DNA from: Prinia subflava
Taxonomy: Eukaryota; Chordata; Aves; Passeriformes; Cisticolidae
Direction of reading: 5' to 3'
Length of the DNA stretch: 64,000 nucleotides
Assembly (NCBI RefSeq): GCF_021018805.1
Contig: NC_086247.1
Span: 145,223,378 to 145,287,377 of the forward strand
The notes under the pieces: generated by a model
Databases searched by the model: none
Seen by the model: only the letters and a program-made list of their open reading frames with translations
What the model was told of the DNA's origin: nothing
Shown here: positions 1-11,473 of the stretch, piece by piece
Layout: each line of letters starts with the position of its first letter
How positions within the stretch are numbered: position 1 is the first letter of the stretch
Program-made: the position numbers and the translations under genes

Positions 1-3000
1 GGGCAGCCCAAAGGAGGAGCAGAGGCAGAGAAAAAGAATGGTGATGATTAGGCAGCGATCTCACAAAGTATGTTAAAGCCAGAAGGAAAAGGACTCTTTT
101 CTTCCTGCCTTTTAGATGAAGGCAGGCCTGGCTCTCTTGTGTCCAGCATGACTTACTGCTAAAAACAGAGCAGCACTGTTTAAATAAGAGAGGGAATAAC
201 TTCAAGACAGGGAAAATAGAATAGATGGTAGATGACAAAGAGACACAAATAACCCTTCATGCTGGAGGAAGGGATAATACCCTCCATAGGACAACAGGCC
301 TAGGGGATAGAGATTGCTTTGGTCTCCTGTAGCTAGAGGAAAGAGGAGGAAAAAGTAAGCAAGCATTGATAGATTTCTCCTACACTGCATCTGAACTTTC
401 TCATTCAGAAGACGGTTCTTAGCAGGCTGCTCAAGAGGCAGATCACCTTATCACTCCCCTGACTTCTTGATCATTTCTGCTGTATTGCGTAGGTGGTGCT
501 ATTGTCAGATGCTGAAAAGAAGAGACTGAGAAAGGCTAGCAAAACAAAAACAAATTATTAGTAATCGCTTCAAAAATTCAGCAAGTTACTCTAGAAAATA
601 GGTCTGCACTTAAGTCCTGGTTTTAGCAAATGAGGTGTACTATTGCCTTTTCTCAATTTTGTCTTATTTTCCTAAAGGTGTTTTTAATAGTTATTTTTCC
701 TGCACTACAAACTAGGGAATAATATCCCCCTATGGAGAGGAGTTCTACCATTTAGTCATAATGTGCAGAGGGAAGTCTGTTGTTGCTGAAGGTCAATCTA
801 CTTGCAAAACCTTGAATGTTGAAACTGGGAGGCAGAGGATGTTCCCAATAACCTGAGTCTCATCCTCAGGCTGTAAAGGTAGAGCAACAGCTGAAGTGAG
901 CCGGTGCTGTTTCACGGAAATCTGGTTGTTCCCACACCAGCCCTGAAAGCTGGAAATGATGGGATTTCAAGCAATGCCACTCTGTATGTTTTGATCAGAC
1001 ATGTGGATTAGTAGGTGCTGTTGGAGCACAAATAATTAATAAATATGACCACGAGTGTGTCCAGCAACTGCTTCACCAAAGAATCTCAATCGCCAGTATC
1101 CAACAGCCTTTTAAACAAATCTTTCTACACTGCTGTTATAAAGTGAAACTGGCCCTTGATTCTTTAAAAGTTTTTTTCCTCAGCTCTGAGTGGTGTAAAT
1201 GCAATATGATTTCATTTGACTTTAGACATGTCATACTGACCAGAGCAGGCTGCTCTGTATCACTGAGATGCCAACATTTGGCTAGCAGAAGTGGAAACAC
1301 AGCAAGTAACAATCCAGCAGAGGCGGGCTGATGGAACTATTTTATTCTGTTCTGTGCTGTGACCCATGTTGAAATAGAAAAATATATTGGATTGCTGGTC
1401 TCTCCTTGTGACCCGAAAGAAGGGAAAGTTGTCAAGACACAGTCACGACCCCAGGTCAAGAATTACTGACATGATGGTCTAATGAAAGTTTTATCTTTCC
1501 CTATGGCAATCAGGTCATGCTGGGAAACTTCCACCTCTCTTGTCATAAGAGATTCAAGAGTCAGAATCCAATCCTATCCCTATTCAAGGGCAGAGATGCC
1601 ACTGGCATCAATAGGAGCAGCGCTGGTATGAAATAGTTGAAATGTCAAGTGTGTATTTGCAGAAACTGATTCTGCTGAAGACTATGCAGATATAATTATG
1701 CTGCACTTTTCCCCATTGCTCTCCTTTTATATTATGTACGGCAAAGTGCCCACAGAGGACACAGATGCACTCTATTAGATGTAGAGTGAGTATTGTTAAA
1801 AACATCCTCTCTAAAACCAGCTAGATATTTACTCCTTTGTAACCTCATCAACTGTGACACGATGTAATTACAGATTGTTCAAGAGTCTTTTCTGCCCACT
1901 CAGTGCCAGACTGAAAAACAACTAAAGAAAACAAAAAAAGTGAAACAGACAACTGAGCATGTGCCCTCCACCATGTTCCCAGGAGGCTCAGTAACCAAGT
2001 ATACACTACACACCCAAGGAGGAGAGTGCCCATCTACAACATTATTCTCCTCCACGAGGCACTTTTAAAACACTAAAGTTGCTAACAGAAAAAAACAGCA
2101 ACACGTGGAAAAGTAAAGTTTAGACAGAATCAGTGTGGATGAGTCACTTTCTTTTTTTTTTTTCTACTGCACTAACTTTCAAAAAAAGTCTATTTTTTTC
2201 TGAGTAATGATTTCCTCTCTCATGCTGTGTTGGTGCACCCAGTGCTGTGCCAGGACTCTGCTTAAAGGCCCCAAGGTCTGCCCCCGCAACACAAACCTCA
2301 GTCCTTGTCCTGTAATCAGCCCTGCATGGGCAGAGCATCAGTACGTGCAGAGCTCTGCTGAGTTTTGGGAGCTCTGCATGGATGAGACAATCTTCCCATG
2401 TAGATCAAGGATTGAGAGTGGGGCTTAAGAGAGAAAATAATAAACAAGAGGATAAAACCCACTGTGAAATACCGGGTAATTTTTTAAAATGTAATTTAGC
2501 AGGTGTTTAGTGATTACCCTGAAAATAAGGCACAAACACTTTCATGACTCATATTTGTGCTTCAGTTGAATTCCCTCTTCCATGCTATAGCTGTAATTTA
2601 AAACATTTGCTTCATCCTGAGAAGAAAAATGAAGATGTTTGAAATAAAGCACTGCTGCAGAACTTACACCCATAGGGTACACACAAAAACTACACGACCA
2701 GTAAAGGCTGAATTCTGATCATGGCTCCTCCTTGGGGAAGAGCTGTATTTACCTTCTTATTTTGAATTCCTCTCTCCTTTTACACCAACTGCTTAGATCT
2801 GGTCAGCTATAAACAGCTAATATTGTGGTATAAATAGCTAATATTACAGATCAACATTTTGGTGTTATGGGGACTGTGTTACATTTTTGTCCTAATCTTG
2901 TGATGTTCTACAACTGCAGGTCTCTCTTAATGTTTTCATAATGTGAAAGGTAAGTGCTGATTATATAAATTAATAACTGGAGAGGTAGGGTGACAAACGA

Positions 3001-3416
3001 CTTCTTGAGACCAAACTGGTACTGAAATTGTAACTGTTCCTTTGTGTTTAACGTGACATAAGAAATTAAGTGGTTGGGGTTTTCTGTGATTTCACTGTGA
3101 CTCTGCAGAGCACCACACAGGATGCTACAGGTTATCCCTGCTTTAGCCAATGTTCCCTAATATCCATGTACTTCTTTGTAAAGCACTTTCTACACCCTCA
3201 AATGCTATAAAGAGCAACAGCTCCACTGATAGGAGCTGACCCCACCACTGAAGGTGGTCTGGTTTATGCCAGGTGTGGTCTAGGACATGGCTCTGCTTTT
3301 CAGTATTGCAGAAGTGAGTTGAAATCAAGAGAAAATGCCTCTTCCAAGCAATTCCTTTTGAACCTCTCCTCTTTCTTTCTTAGATGATTTCTTAATCTTT
3401 CCTCATCTCTTATTAG
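1..3416. other. Non-coding DNA, probably intronic or intergenic
   Basis: No exon with both good splice sites and a sustained open frame was found. If the plus-strand gene ending at 4939 begins left of the window, this is likely one of its introns. A GTAAGT donor-like site near 2950 follows an AG at the end of a weak acceptor, but every frame between them is closed. A pyrimidine-rich acceptor near 1183 opens one frame to 1332 without a convincing donor. No recognisable interspersed repeat is visible. Confidence 0.5.
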
Positions 3417-3525
3417 AAGACAGTGTTGGTTTCTCACCACTCAGCATACAGAATGAAGAAATCTTTGGCAGGAAGATGTTAGGAAAGCAAGAGCTGAGAA
3501 GTGATTTTTAGAGGGAGAATGTCAG
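3417..3525 (+). other. Candidate spliced exon, non-coding or alternative 3' exon
   Basis: A pyrimidine-rich acceptor ending in TTATTAG precedes this 109-base segment, and it is followed by a near-perfect donor (TCAG, then GTAAGT). All three frames contain a stop. In one frame (two bases completing the first codon) the stop comes only near the end, at 3509-3511, after about 30 codons. It therefore cannot be an ordinary internal coding exon. It could be an exon of a non-coding RNA, a poison exon, or a last-coding segment of an alternative transcript of the plus-strand gene that ends at 4939. The splice signals are seen; use of the exon is inferred. Confidence 0.25.
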
Positions 3526-4480
3526 GTAAGTTATACAATGACTCTATCAGTTTATATAGGTATTCCCTGGTGGAAAAGATACCTAATAAAGGGCTTTCAA
3601 TCTTGTTGACAAAAGCTTGAACAAGATTGAATGGCTGGAAGTTAGACAAATTCAACCTTGAAACAAGATGGAACTTTCTGGCAGACAGGGTAATTAAACA
3701 CTAAAAGATTATCAGTAAAGGCGGGGGTCTCACTACTGGCTGGAGGTTGCAAGGCAATACCATACACTTTCCTAAAAGATGTGGCTCCAATACAACCTCA
3801 GAGCAAGTCTGGGCAAGAGGGATCCCCTCTCCTTCTCATGCTCAACTGGCCAGATGGAGATGACTGGGCATTTGGAGATTGGGATTTTTTAATTTATTTG
3901 ACTGTTTGAGGGTTGGGGTTTGTTTTCAAAATTACAGATTTGCCATAACTAACAAAGGCACCAAAGATCTGTCTTCTAACCAGACAGAGACAAATGTTCC
4001 TAGGTACTATGTATGTATTTCTGGCTAAAATGCACAGAACCATATTGATTAAAGGTTAGAAAGAATTTCTCAGGTCGAATTGGAAAAGAAATAGTTAAAA
4101 GATGGGAGAAAGCACTACTTTTACTAATTGTGATCAATTAGGCATGTCCCATTTAACAAACTCTCCATCATCACTGAGGCCTCACATATACTTGGCACTA
4201 CAGCTTGTTCTTTCTGTGTTATGCCTGTGGCATGCAACTGCTACCCCTGAAGACTTAAATCCTTTAATCTAACTAAAACCATCATTTAAACCATGAAAAT
4301 ACTTGTGTATCAACTAAAACTGAATAGACCATATCATACAGGAGATGAAACTAGAGGATCTTATAGCACTTTCCTATCTTAGAAGGAATTACTCTTAAGA
4401 AATTAAGGATCAATGTTGTTTTCCTTTATCACAATATGATTTTTGATAACAATGCCAACAAAATTCCTTTATATTCACAG

Positions 4481-4620
4481 GGATATTCAAACCTGCCACC
4501 CTTGCCAGTAGCTATGAGTTCAAGACTTGCTTGAAAAGCTCAAACAGTGCACAGTGCAACAGCCCACTGCATTACTCAGGGATTGCTGAAGGTAAACTGG
4601 AGCTTATGCTTGCAAATAAG
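4481..4620 (+). CDS. Internal coding exon of an unrecognised plus-strand gene
   Basis: This 140-base exon is bounded by a strong acceptor (pyrimidine-rich tract ending ATATTCACAG) and a strong donor (AAATAAG, then GTGAGT). Of its three frames only one stays open throughout: the first two bases finish a split codon and 46 full codons follow, so the intron phases are 1 before and 0 after. The peptide includes FKPATLASSYEFKTCL and ends GKLELMLANK. It has two cysteines near the middle, no membrane segment and no family motif I know. The next strong acceptor downstream, at 4901, continues the same frame, which makes chance less likely. The preceding exon, which must end in phase 1, was not found in the window, so the gene probably starts to the left. 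What is inferred: that the exon is used, and that it belongs to a protein-coding gene rather than a decayed copy. Confidence 0.5.
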
Positions 4621-4900
4621 GTGAGTAATGTTTTAACTATTACACTCCAATTATCTACATTGCTTTTATTCACACAACCTGTTACCATATCAACATCTCT
4701 GCAACACAGGCACTTATTCACTATGAAACATCCATAATTCTGGTACCCTAGTCCTTTCTTCAGAAGGAACCTATCCATCATGGTACCTTTTCTTCCCTGG
4801 CCATACATAACAGAAGCTATTTGTAATATAGTAGAATTATGGCATGCAGGATGTACATCCAAAGTGCTGTTATTCCTCTTATCTCACTGTTTTATTTCAG

Positions 4901-4939
4901 TTTTGGATAAATGGCAATCTCTTGACTGATTCTGTTTGA
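4901..4939 (+). CDS. Terminal coding exon of the same plus-strand gene
   Basis: A very good acceptor (about 30 bases rich in C and T, ending TTTATTTCAG) opens directly into 12 codons and a TGA. Phase 0 matches the donor at 4621, 280 bases upstream, so the joined C-terminus reads LANK followed by FWINGNLLTDSV. The short intron and matching phase are the main support. I do not recognise the protein. The 3' UTR would run into an inverted CR1 copy starting near 5298. No AATAAA lies between the stop and the CR1, and the next one on this strand is at 6995-7000. The transcript may therefore end inside or after the CR1, or use a variant signal. If instead the donor at 4621 were ignored, the preceding exon would read on to a stop near 4735. 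Confidence 0.45.
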   Translation, partial: FWINGNLLTDSV

Positions 4940-5297
4940 TCACAGAGCTTGGACAAAACAGTGGGACGTGTCACTATGGTAATCATGGCAAATACACACT
5001 GATTTCTGGAGATATATTAGACATCTCACTGCTGGCTGGCTGCAGCTTCACAACTCAGCTGCCAGCTGTCTTGGAAAGCTGAAGCAGCTACCAAGCTGCT
5101 GTTAAAGCAGATTCTGTGGCTACACTTGCTGTGATCCTACCAACAGCTGCTGCTCAAAGAGTGAGGAGGCCAGTAACCAGTTGCTTTGGAGTAACTGTTC
5201 CTGGCTCATTCAGAAAAAGTCCCTTTCCAGGCTTGTGAACAACTTTTTTGTGAAAGATTGTGTGACAGACAGCAAAGAGTAGCAGGGCTGAGATGTT

Positions 5298-6545
5298 TCA
5301 CAGAATCTTTTAGGTTGGAAAAGACCTTTAAGATCATTGAGTCCAACCCTTAAACCAGCACTGCCAAGCCCACCACTAAACCAGTGCCACATCTACACAT
5401 CTTTTAAATACCTCTAGGGATATTGATTCCACTGCTTCCCTGGGCAGCCTGTTCCAGCACTTGAGAGCCTTTGAAGAGAAAACATTTTACTTAATATGCA
5501 GTCAAATCCTCCCTTGGTGCAAGTTGAGGCTGTGCCCTCTTGTCCTTATTCCTTGGGAGGAGAGACTGAACCCCACCTGGCTACACCCTTCTTTCAGGCA
5601 GTTGTAGGGAGTGATAAGGTCTTTCCTGAGCTTCTTTTTATTCAGGCTAAACAACCTCAGTTCCCTCAGCCACTACTCATAATATTTGTGCTTCTGAGCC
5701 TTCACCAGCTTTGTTGCCCTTCTCTGGATATTCTCCAACATGTCAATGTCTTTCTTGAAGTGAGGGGCCCAAAACAGAATCCAGGATTAGAACTGCAGTC
5801 CCACCAGTGCCCAGTACAGGGGGACAATCACTGCCCTGATCCTGCTGGTTGTTTCTGATCCAGGCCAGGATGCCTTTGGCTTTCTTGGCCACCTGGGCAC
5901 ACCTTGCTCATGTTCAGCTGCTGTCCACCAGCACCCCCAGGTCCTTCCCTGCAGGGCCACTTTCCAGCCACTGTCCCCAGCCTGCAGCACTGCCTGGGGT
6001 TGTTGTGACCCAAATGCAGGACCCAGCACTTGGCCTTGTTGAATCTCATACCCCTGGCCTTGGTCCATCAGTCCAGCCTGTCCAGATCCCTCTGCAGACT
6101 CTCTGCCCACCAGCAGATCAACACTCCCACCCAGCTGGGTGTCACTTGCAAAATGACTGAGGGCACACTCAATCCCCTCACCTAGATCACTGATAAAGAT
6201 TTTAAGCAAAACTGACCCCAGTGCTGAGCCCTGTGGAACACACTTGTGACCAGCCACCAGCTGGATGTGACTCCATTCCTCACCACTCTCTGGCCCTGGC
6301 CATCCAGCCAGTTTTTATCCAGTAAACAAAGTACCTGTTCAAGCCATGAGCAGCCAGTTCCTGGAGGAGAATGCTATGGGAAATGGTTTAAAAGACTTCA
6401 CTAGAGCCCAGGTAAACATCTACAGCCTTTCCCTCACCCACTTAGGTCACCTTGTCATAGGAGGAGATGAGCTTGGTTAAGCAAGGCCTGGATTTCATAA
6501 ACCCTTACTGGCTAGGCCTGATCCCCTGGTTGCTCTGTACAGAGA
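5298..6545 (-). mobile_element. CR1 LINE, 5'-truncated, minus orientation
   Basis: The left edge carries the typical avian CR1 3' end read in reverse, with the phrase about a flagged 'AGGTTGGAAAAGACC' stretch near 5312. The rest matches the CR1 tail and the end of its second open frame. On the minus strand, 6257 down to about 5790 still encodes pieces of the reverse-transcriptase domain: a [12 protein letters not shown] segment, then a catalytic-loop remnant reading FASD where active copies have FADD, then a GGSV segment. The frame is broken by shifts and stops, so the copy is dead. At about 1.25 kb it is the longest repeat in the window. It lies just after the stop codon of the plus-strand gene, probably in its 3' UTR or downstream flank. 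Confidence 0.93.
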
Positions 6546-6994
6546 TCTTTTGAAGCAGATATAAAGTGAGTTTCCTAAAGAGCCTGGATCACCACAACAC
6601 AATGACAGAATATTCATTTTTGCCTTATGATCCCAACATACCTACTTCCAGGACATGGGCTTGTCTCAATCTAAATAAGACAGAACTAAATAGATCAAGC
6701 AAATTATGTGCCAAATAATGTTTCTTTCCAATGCCTGGGCTCACTAGATCTGCTGTAAGTAAATATCTAACACAAGATGAAATAAGTGCTGTCACTGTGG
6801 AGACGGTGGTTTGGATCCATAGTAGATTGCATCATATTGGCTGTTCTTTCTCACAGGACAATTACTCTGCAAACAGAACCAAATCTGAAAGACAGTCTGG
6901 CTCTAATAACCGTAAAGTTTTGTGGCACCAGCAGCCTCTGAGTCACTCATCTGTTTCTTCCCAATCTATATCTCCCAATATCCACCATTCAAAC

Positions 6995-7000
6995 AATAAA
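6995..7000 (+). terminator. Possible polyadenylation signal (AATAAA)
   Basis: This is the first canonical AATAAA on the plus strand after the stop codon at 4939, placed beyond the inverted CR1. It is followed by an AT-rich, only mildly GT-rich stretch, so support is weak. It would give a 2-kb 3' UTR with an embedded CR1. Confidence 0.25.
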
Positions 7001-7748
7001 ATGTGAGAACATATTTGCATATTATGACAATTTCTAAATAAGTAGGCCTCATCAGTTTAACTAATGCTCTGGCTAAGCTTACGTACTTTATACTGAAGAA
7101 GCTTTTCACCTAGTGCTGTATCATAAAGATGCACAAGTCATACCCCACAGTATGTTGGCAGTTTGCATGTTACAAAATACATTGCAGAGTTTTGTACTAG
7201 ATTTTTCCTCTGGTCCAAAACACAGGATTCAGGGTTTAAAAAGCATTTTATGGGATGCCTGAAATTTTGAAGAGATTAAAGAACATCAGCAAGAAAAGAG
7301 TCATAGTGTGCTGTTAACCTGCACAATTCTGAACAATTGTTGCAAAATTCCTTGTATTTTTGGTGCATATCCATGGGACATCTACAGCAAAGTGCTATTA
7401 TGGCTCTGAATTTGCAGAGCCAAGCTGCTTTGCTGCTCATTCCAGAGTGGTTGTCAACAGTCTTCTCATTTTGCAGCACCTGGCTGGGGACATTTTGTCA
7501 GGCAGTATCAGCACACACCATGTTCATTCTCCCAAACCAGCTCCTCTGCTTCCTAGTCAAGTGAAAGAGTGCCTCATCCTTCATGAAAGGGCTACCAATA
7601 GAGAGATTCATCCAGTTATTACCCTGCCCACACTTTGGTCACACTTTGGTCCTATTTCCTCAGATGTTCTGCCTGTCAACTTAGTGTTGTAGCAAGAGGT
7701 AAAGCTCCCTTAAGTGGTGATAAACAAGGTACACTCACAGGTACCTAG

Positions 7749-7847
7749 CAACAAAAAAAAAAACAAAAACAAAAACAAAAACAAAAACAAAAACAAAAAA
7801 AAACCAAAAAAAAAAAACCAAAAAAAAAAAAAAAAAAAAAAAAAAAC
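7749..7847 (+). repeat. A-rich simple repeat, (CAAAAA)n then poly-A
   Basis: Repeated CAAAAA/AAAAAC units run into uninterrupted A tracts. It could be the tail of a decayed retroposed sequence, but no recognisable body precedes it. Long open frames on the minus strand here are low-complexity artefacts. Confidence 0.9.
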
Positions 7848-7849
7848 AC

Positions 7850-10800
7850 CACCAAAACACAAGGGGTGAAGAAAATCCTTGCTGTCAAGACAAGTGAAAA
7901 AAAAGAGCAGTTACCCACAATTTTGTTCACTTTCAAGGTCTGGCAGTGAGCCCACAGGTCTCCTAGGAGCAGGATTTTCACTGAAATCCTGGCCTTTAGC
8001 AAACCTGATGGGGAGCATTAGAGAGAGCAAGGAGGGTATGTTTTGAAAAACTCCCAGCAATCCCACAGAGGTGAGCCCAAATGGGATGAATTCATGTCTG
8101 GGAAGCCAGAAGGAGGCCCAGGGATAGATTAAAAAGAACTCACCATATCCTTGTTCATACTAATAACAAGAGCTGCCTGTCTTAGGGTTTGCTAACAGAC
8201 TGTTCCCAGTGCCCTTGACCTGAAACTCACTTTACTTTTGACATTTCCTGAGCAGCTGGCATTAAACAGAGGGTTTCTTTATCTGGACTGCAATACTCTA
8301 CTTTATCCTTTGTTGATTCTCATCAACTTCATCACACTATACAATGTTTGTGGATTAATGTAAACTCTATGAAGATTACTGATAGCTTAAACAGTTTGAA
8401 ATTACTTCAGAAAAAATGTTTTAAATTATAGAAGGATCTTTGTGAAGAATATGTTTGTGCTAAAACACTATTTTAAAACTATTATTGTTAAAAATGCAGA
8501 GATTTTTTGTTTATACAGTCCTAATAGAAAAGGAGCATTAGCAAGTTTGCATTTTTGAAGTAAATTGAAAGAAGCCCTTTGTTTCTAAATAAAGAAACTT
8601 CCACTGAAACAATAACACTAAAAAATCTGGGGGGAAATATAAATTTGTTATTTTCCACGGAAATAGATTTGATTTATTTTTTTAAATCAGATGCCACATG
8701 AAGGAAAAAAAATACAGTTTACTATTTTTCCTTTGTTTCTCCTAGCTGCTCCTGCTCTCTGAAGATTCTCTCCTGCTCCACCTTGGCCACACACCAACCT
8801 CCCACTCATCATGCACCAAAATGTTCCCCTTCCTCTTTTAAATCTTTCCTTAAGAGTTGCTTCTTTTGTGAAAGCTTCCTGCATCATTTTTCTCCCTGTT
8901 GGTGACTCCAGACCTTCTCACACTTAAACTATTGTCCAGTGTGTATTGTATCCATTTGAGTCAGGTTGTTAGGTCCATGCCCCAAAGGCCTCCAGCCCCT
9001 CCCTCGCCCCTCAGCATGCAAACACAGCAAAGGGAATTATAAAATCTTAATCAGGAGAACTCAGCAAGGTTCCTCCTGAGGAGCTGCCTACAAAATGCCC
9101 TGGGGGAGAAGCAAGGCTTGCTGGAGCTGAGGTCTCTCTGCCCTGAAGGTTCAAGCACTATTTTGGTGAAGTTTGGACCAATGCATGAAGGTAAAACCTG
9201 TGCTGCAGTCACCATTACAAGAGCTTTCCACAGCCTGACAGCAGACTTACAGAAAGAGCTTGGCTGCTGCTGGTTGAATTTCTTGTGATTCCTCAATAGA
9301 AAGCATGTGAAAGATGCTAAGGCCTGGAAATATGGATTTGTTTAAATTGCTTATGTGCTTAAGAAGTAATTTGCTGCCTCTCTGCTGAGTATTACAGCTA
9401 TCCCAAATCTCATGGTATGTGCAGCATGTATTTGTATAGGTGTGGGAATAAACACCATCCAATGCCTTAGACATAAAGTACTGTATACAAAAATGAAGAC
9501 CAATAAATGAAAAGTGTAAGCCACAATTATTTGGTTCACAAAAACATGACCTACATTTCCTTCAAGTGCAAACTGGTAACATATCTTTTGTTTGAATGTA
9601 TGTTGCAGGGAATCACTGCCACCAAAAAAAAAATCAAAACTTTCATATATACAGATTTTCATACTGTGTTTTCAGCTAAACATATCTCAGGCATTTCTCA
9701 ACTTTAAGCACTATGGGTTGTCTAATCCTATAGCCTGGATTTTTTTAATGGAATTTGATGATAGTTCTTTAAAAAAGGGGTGGGATAGACAATACTGTTT
9801 TGCCTTAATAATTTTCTTCAACAGAAAACATTTTAATAATAGAAAATAATAAAACATAAGGACCATTGCAGCTGAAGGTCTTAGGGTCTGCCTGATGGCC
9901 AGAGCTCACCATAAGTGTTTCCTTCTCCTGCATGTAATGTTTCACAGACTTTCTTATTTTTTAAGTGCTCTTTGGCTTTTACACAACAGAACATTTTGTT
10001 TAACAATCCTAGAAACAAGGCATCATTCTACTCTGAATCACAGGAGGGTCAGAAATATTTTGTCTTCATCTCAGAGCTCTTACTCAAGTACTTACTTCTC
10101 CCAGAGGAAGAACCATGAACCGATAGTATCTGAGGTGAAAAAGGCATAAAATTCCACAATACAAAATATGTAGAAATTCATCTAATTGCTCAGTAATTTC
10201 CTTTCCTGAGTAAACTGTTTAGTGTGGAATGCTCTGAAAGACAGGGCTTTGAGGAGGAGTGGGGCTCTCTCATCTCTCACATCAGTGATGAACCTCCAAG
10301 GTACAAAGAGACCTCTGCTGATGTCAGTATTTGGACAGCTAAGGGTGCCCACTCTCAGCTGACTCTGGCCAAAATTACACCATCTGATCCAAAACAAGGG
10401 TCAGGTTCATTATTTTTGCTAGAATTTTTCAAGTCACATTTGTCCATGGAGGCTTGACACAGAAAGGATTGAAATAATTTGTCACTAGTTTGAAAAAAAA
10501 AACCCAACCAAGACTAAACTCTGCAAGAGCACAAGAGAGGTGTATGTTCTGACATCAGTATTCATTAGGCATAGGAAAATAATATCATTTCTGTAGCATA
10601 ACATCCGCCGTACTTCTTACTGGAAGAAGATTAGGGGAATTAAATGAATTGTAGCAACCTGTGTATTCAGGTATGAAGCACCAGAGGCTTTGTTGGGCGG
10701 TAGGGGGGTTCCAGCTGGGGAGCGATCTGTGGGGAACAAGATCCAGTTTTGCGGAGAAGTGAAGCAGGCGTGTTACAGCTGTGGCACTCGCAGGGAACAT

Positions 10801-11130
10801 CTCCTCAGCCAAAAGCTTCTGGCACCATTTCCAGAGGCCTGAACCACGCCAGCCGTGCCAGTGGAAGGTCTTGGGTCAAAGATATCTTTTAGGAGGCTAG
10901 AAAAGCCAGCCTGGCTGCTGCGTTCTGCGTTCCTCATGCACCGAGGGGACAATTTCCTCTCCGACTGTTAGAAAATACCGCTTCTGGTGTTTGTATCCTA
11001 TTTTGTCTCCGAACCAAAGAAGGGGGGAAAAATAATACCCCAGCAGGTCACGGAGTTCAGTGAAAAATCCTACAAGCTTTTCCTGAACAAATAACAGATA
11101 GTGACCTCTGGCCCTGCCTTTGCATGAGAA
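7850..11130. other. Unique non-coding DNA
   Basis: No supported exon. Two minus-strand donor-like sites (near 8144 and 9904) are not preceded by open, well-spliced segments. From about 10.58 kb rightward the sequence gains CpGs as it approaches the CpG-rich promoter. Two minus-strand open frames there (10585-10812 and 10897-11175) lack an ATG at their start and are not called. Confidence 0.45.
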
Positions 11131-11197
11131 TTGCCATCGGCTTCGGGAGCCACCGCTGCGGCGGGGGATGCGCAAACGGCAGATTCTGATTTAAAAC

Positions 11198-11293
11198 TGA
11201 TTTTTTTTTTTTCCCCTCCGATTTTTTTTAAGTTTTTTTTTTTTAAGAACCTGGAAGAAAAAGGGGGTGGAGGAGGTGGGGAGGGGGGAGGCC
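11198..11293. repeat. T-tracts followed by G-rich purine block
   Basis: Plus-strand T runs (about 11203-11244) switch abruptly to a G-rich purine block (about 11260-11293) with several runs of three to six G. The G block could fold as a quadruplex on the plus strand. It lies roughly 100 bases upstream of the X-boxes. Confidence 0.7.
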
Positions 11294-11388
11294 TAGCAGC
11301 TCATCTGCATTACAGATCAGGCCCTCTTTGAGCAAACCAAGCATCCATAATTCATTACATGTTTCCTGCGGGGCCTGGAGACGGCAGG

Positions 11389-11416
11389 GCCGCCCTAGCA
11401 ACAGAGCCATGGCAAC
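11389..11416. promoter_or_regulatory. Two adjacent RFX X-box-like sites
   Basis: Against the RFX consensus GTNRCCNNRGYAAC, bases 11389-11402 (GCCGCCCTAGCAAC) match 13 of 14 and bases 11403-11416 (AGAGCCATGGCAAC) match 12 of 14. They abut with no gap. In both, the right half-site is intact and the left half is degenerate. X-boxes close to the start site are typical of genes for cilia and flagella, bound by RFX factors, and also occur in MHC class II promoters. The motif match is seen; binding and a ciliary role are inferred. Confidence 0.55.
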
Positions 11417-11432
11417 AGCGCGCACCGCCCGG

Positions 11433-11473
11433 CCAATCCGCGCGCGCCTTACAGCCGCGGCCCGGCCAATCAG
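11433..11473 (+). promoter_or_regulatory. Paired CCAAT boxes (NF-Y sites)
   Basis: CCAAT occurs at 11433-11437 and 11466-11470, the second in the optimal form GGCCAATCAGG. They are 33 bp apart, about three helical turns, the spacing often seen for cooperating NF-Y sites. NF-Y commonly co-occurs with RFX at promoters. Confidence 0.6.

Noticed and set aside
5787..6257. 156-codon minus-strand open frame as a gene
   Set aside because: It is decayed CR1 reverse transcriptase with a changed catalytic loop, inside a clear CR1 copy.
7745..8002. 85-codon phenylalanine-rich minus frame resembling a membrane protein
   Set aside because: Made by the A-rich simple repeat read as T on the other strand.
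10897..11175. 92-codon minus frame near the CpG promoter as a first coding exon
   Set aside because: It starts at TTG with no usable ATG, ends without a donor in good context, and has no recognised domain.
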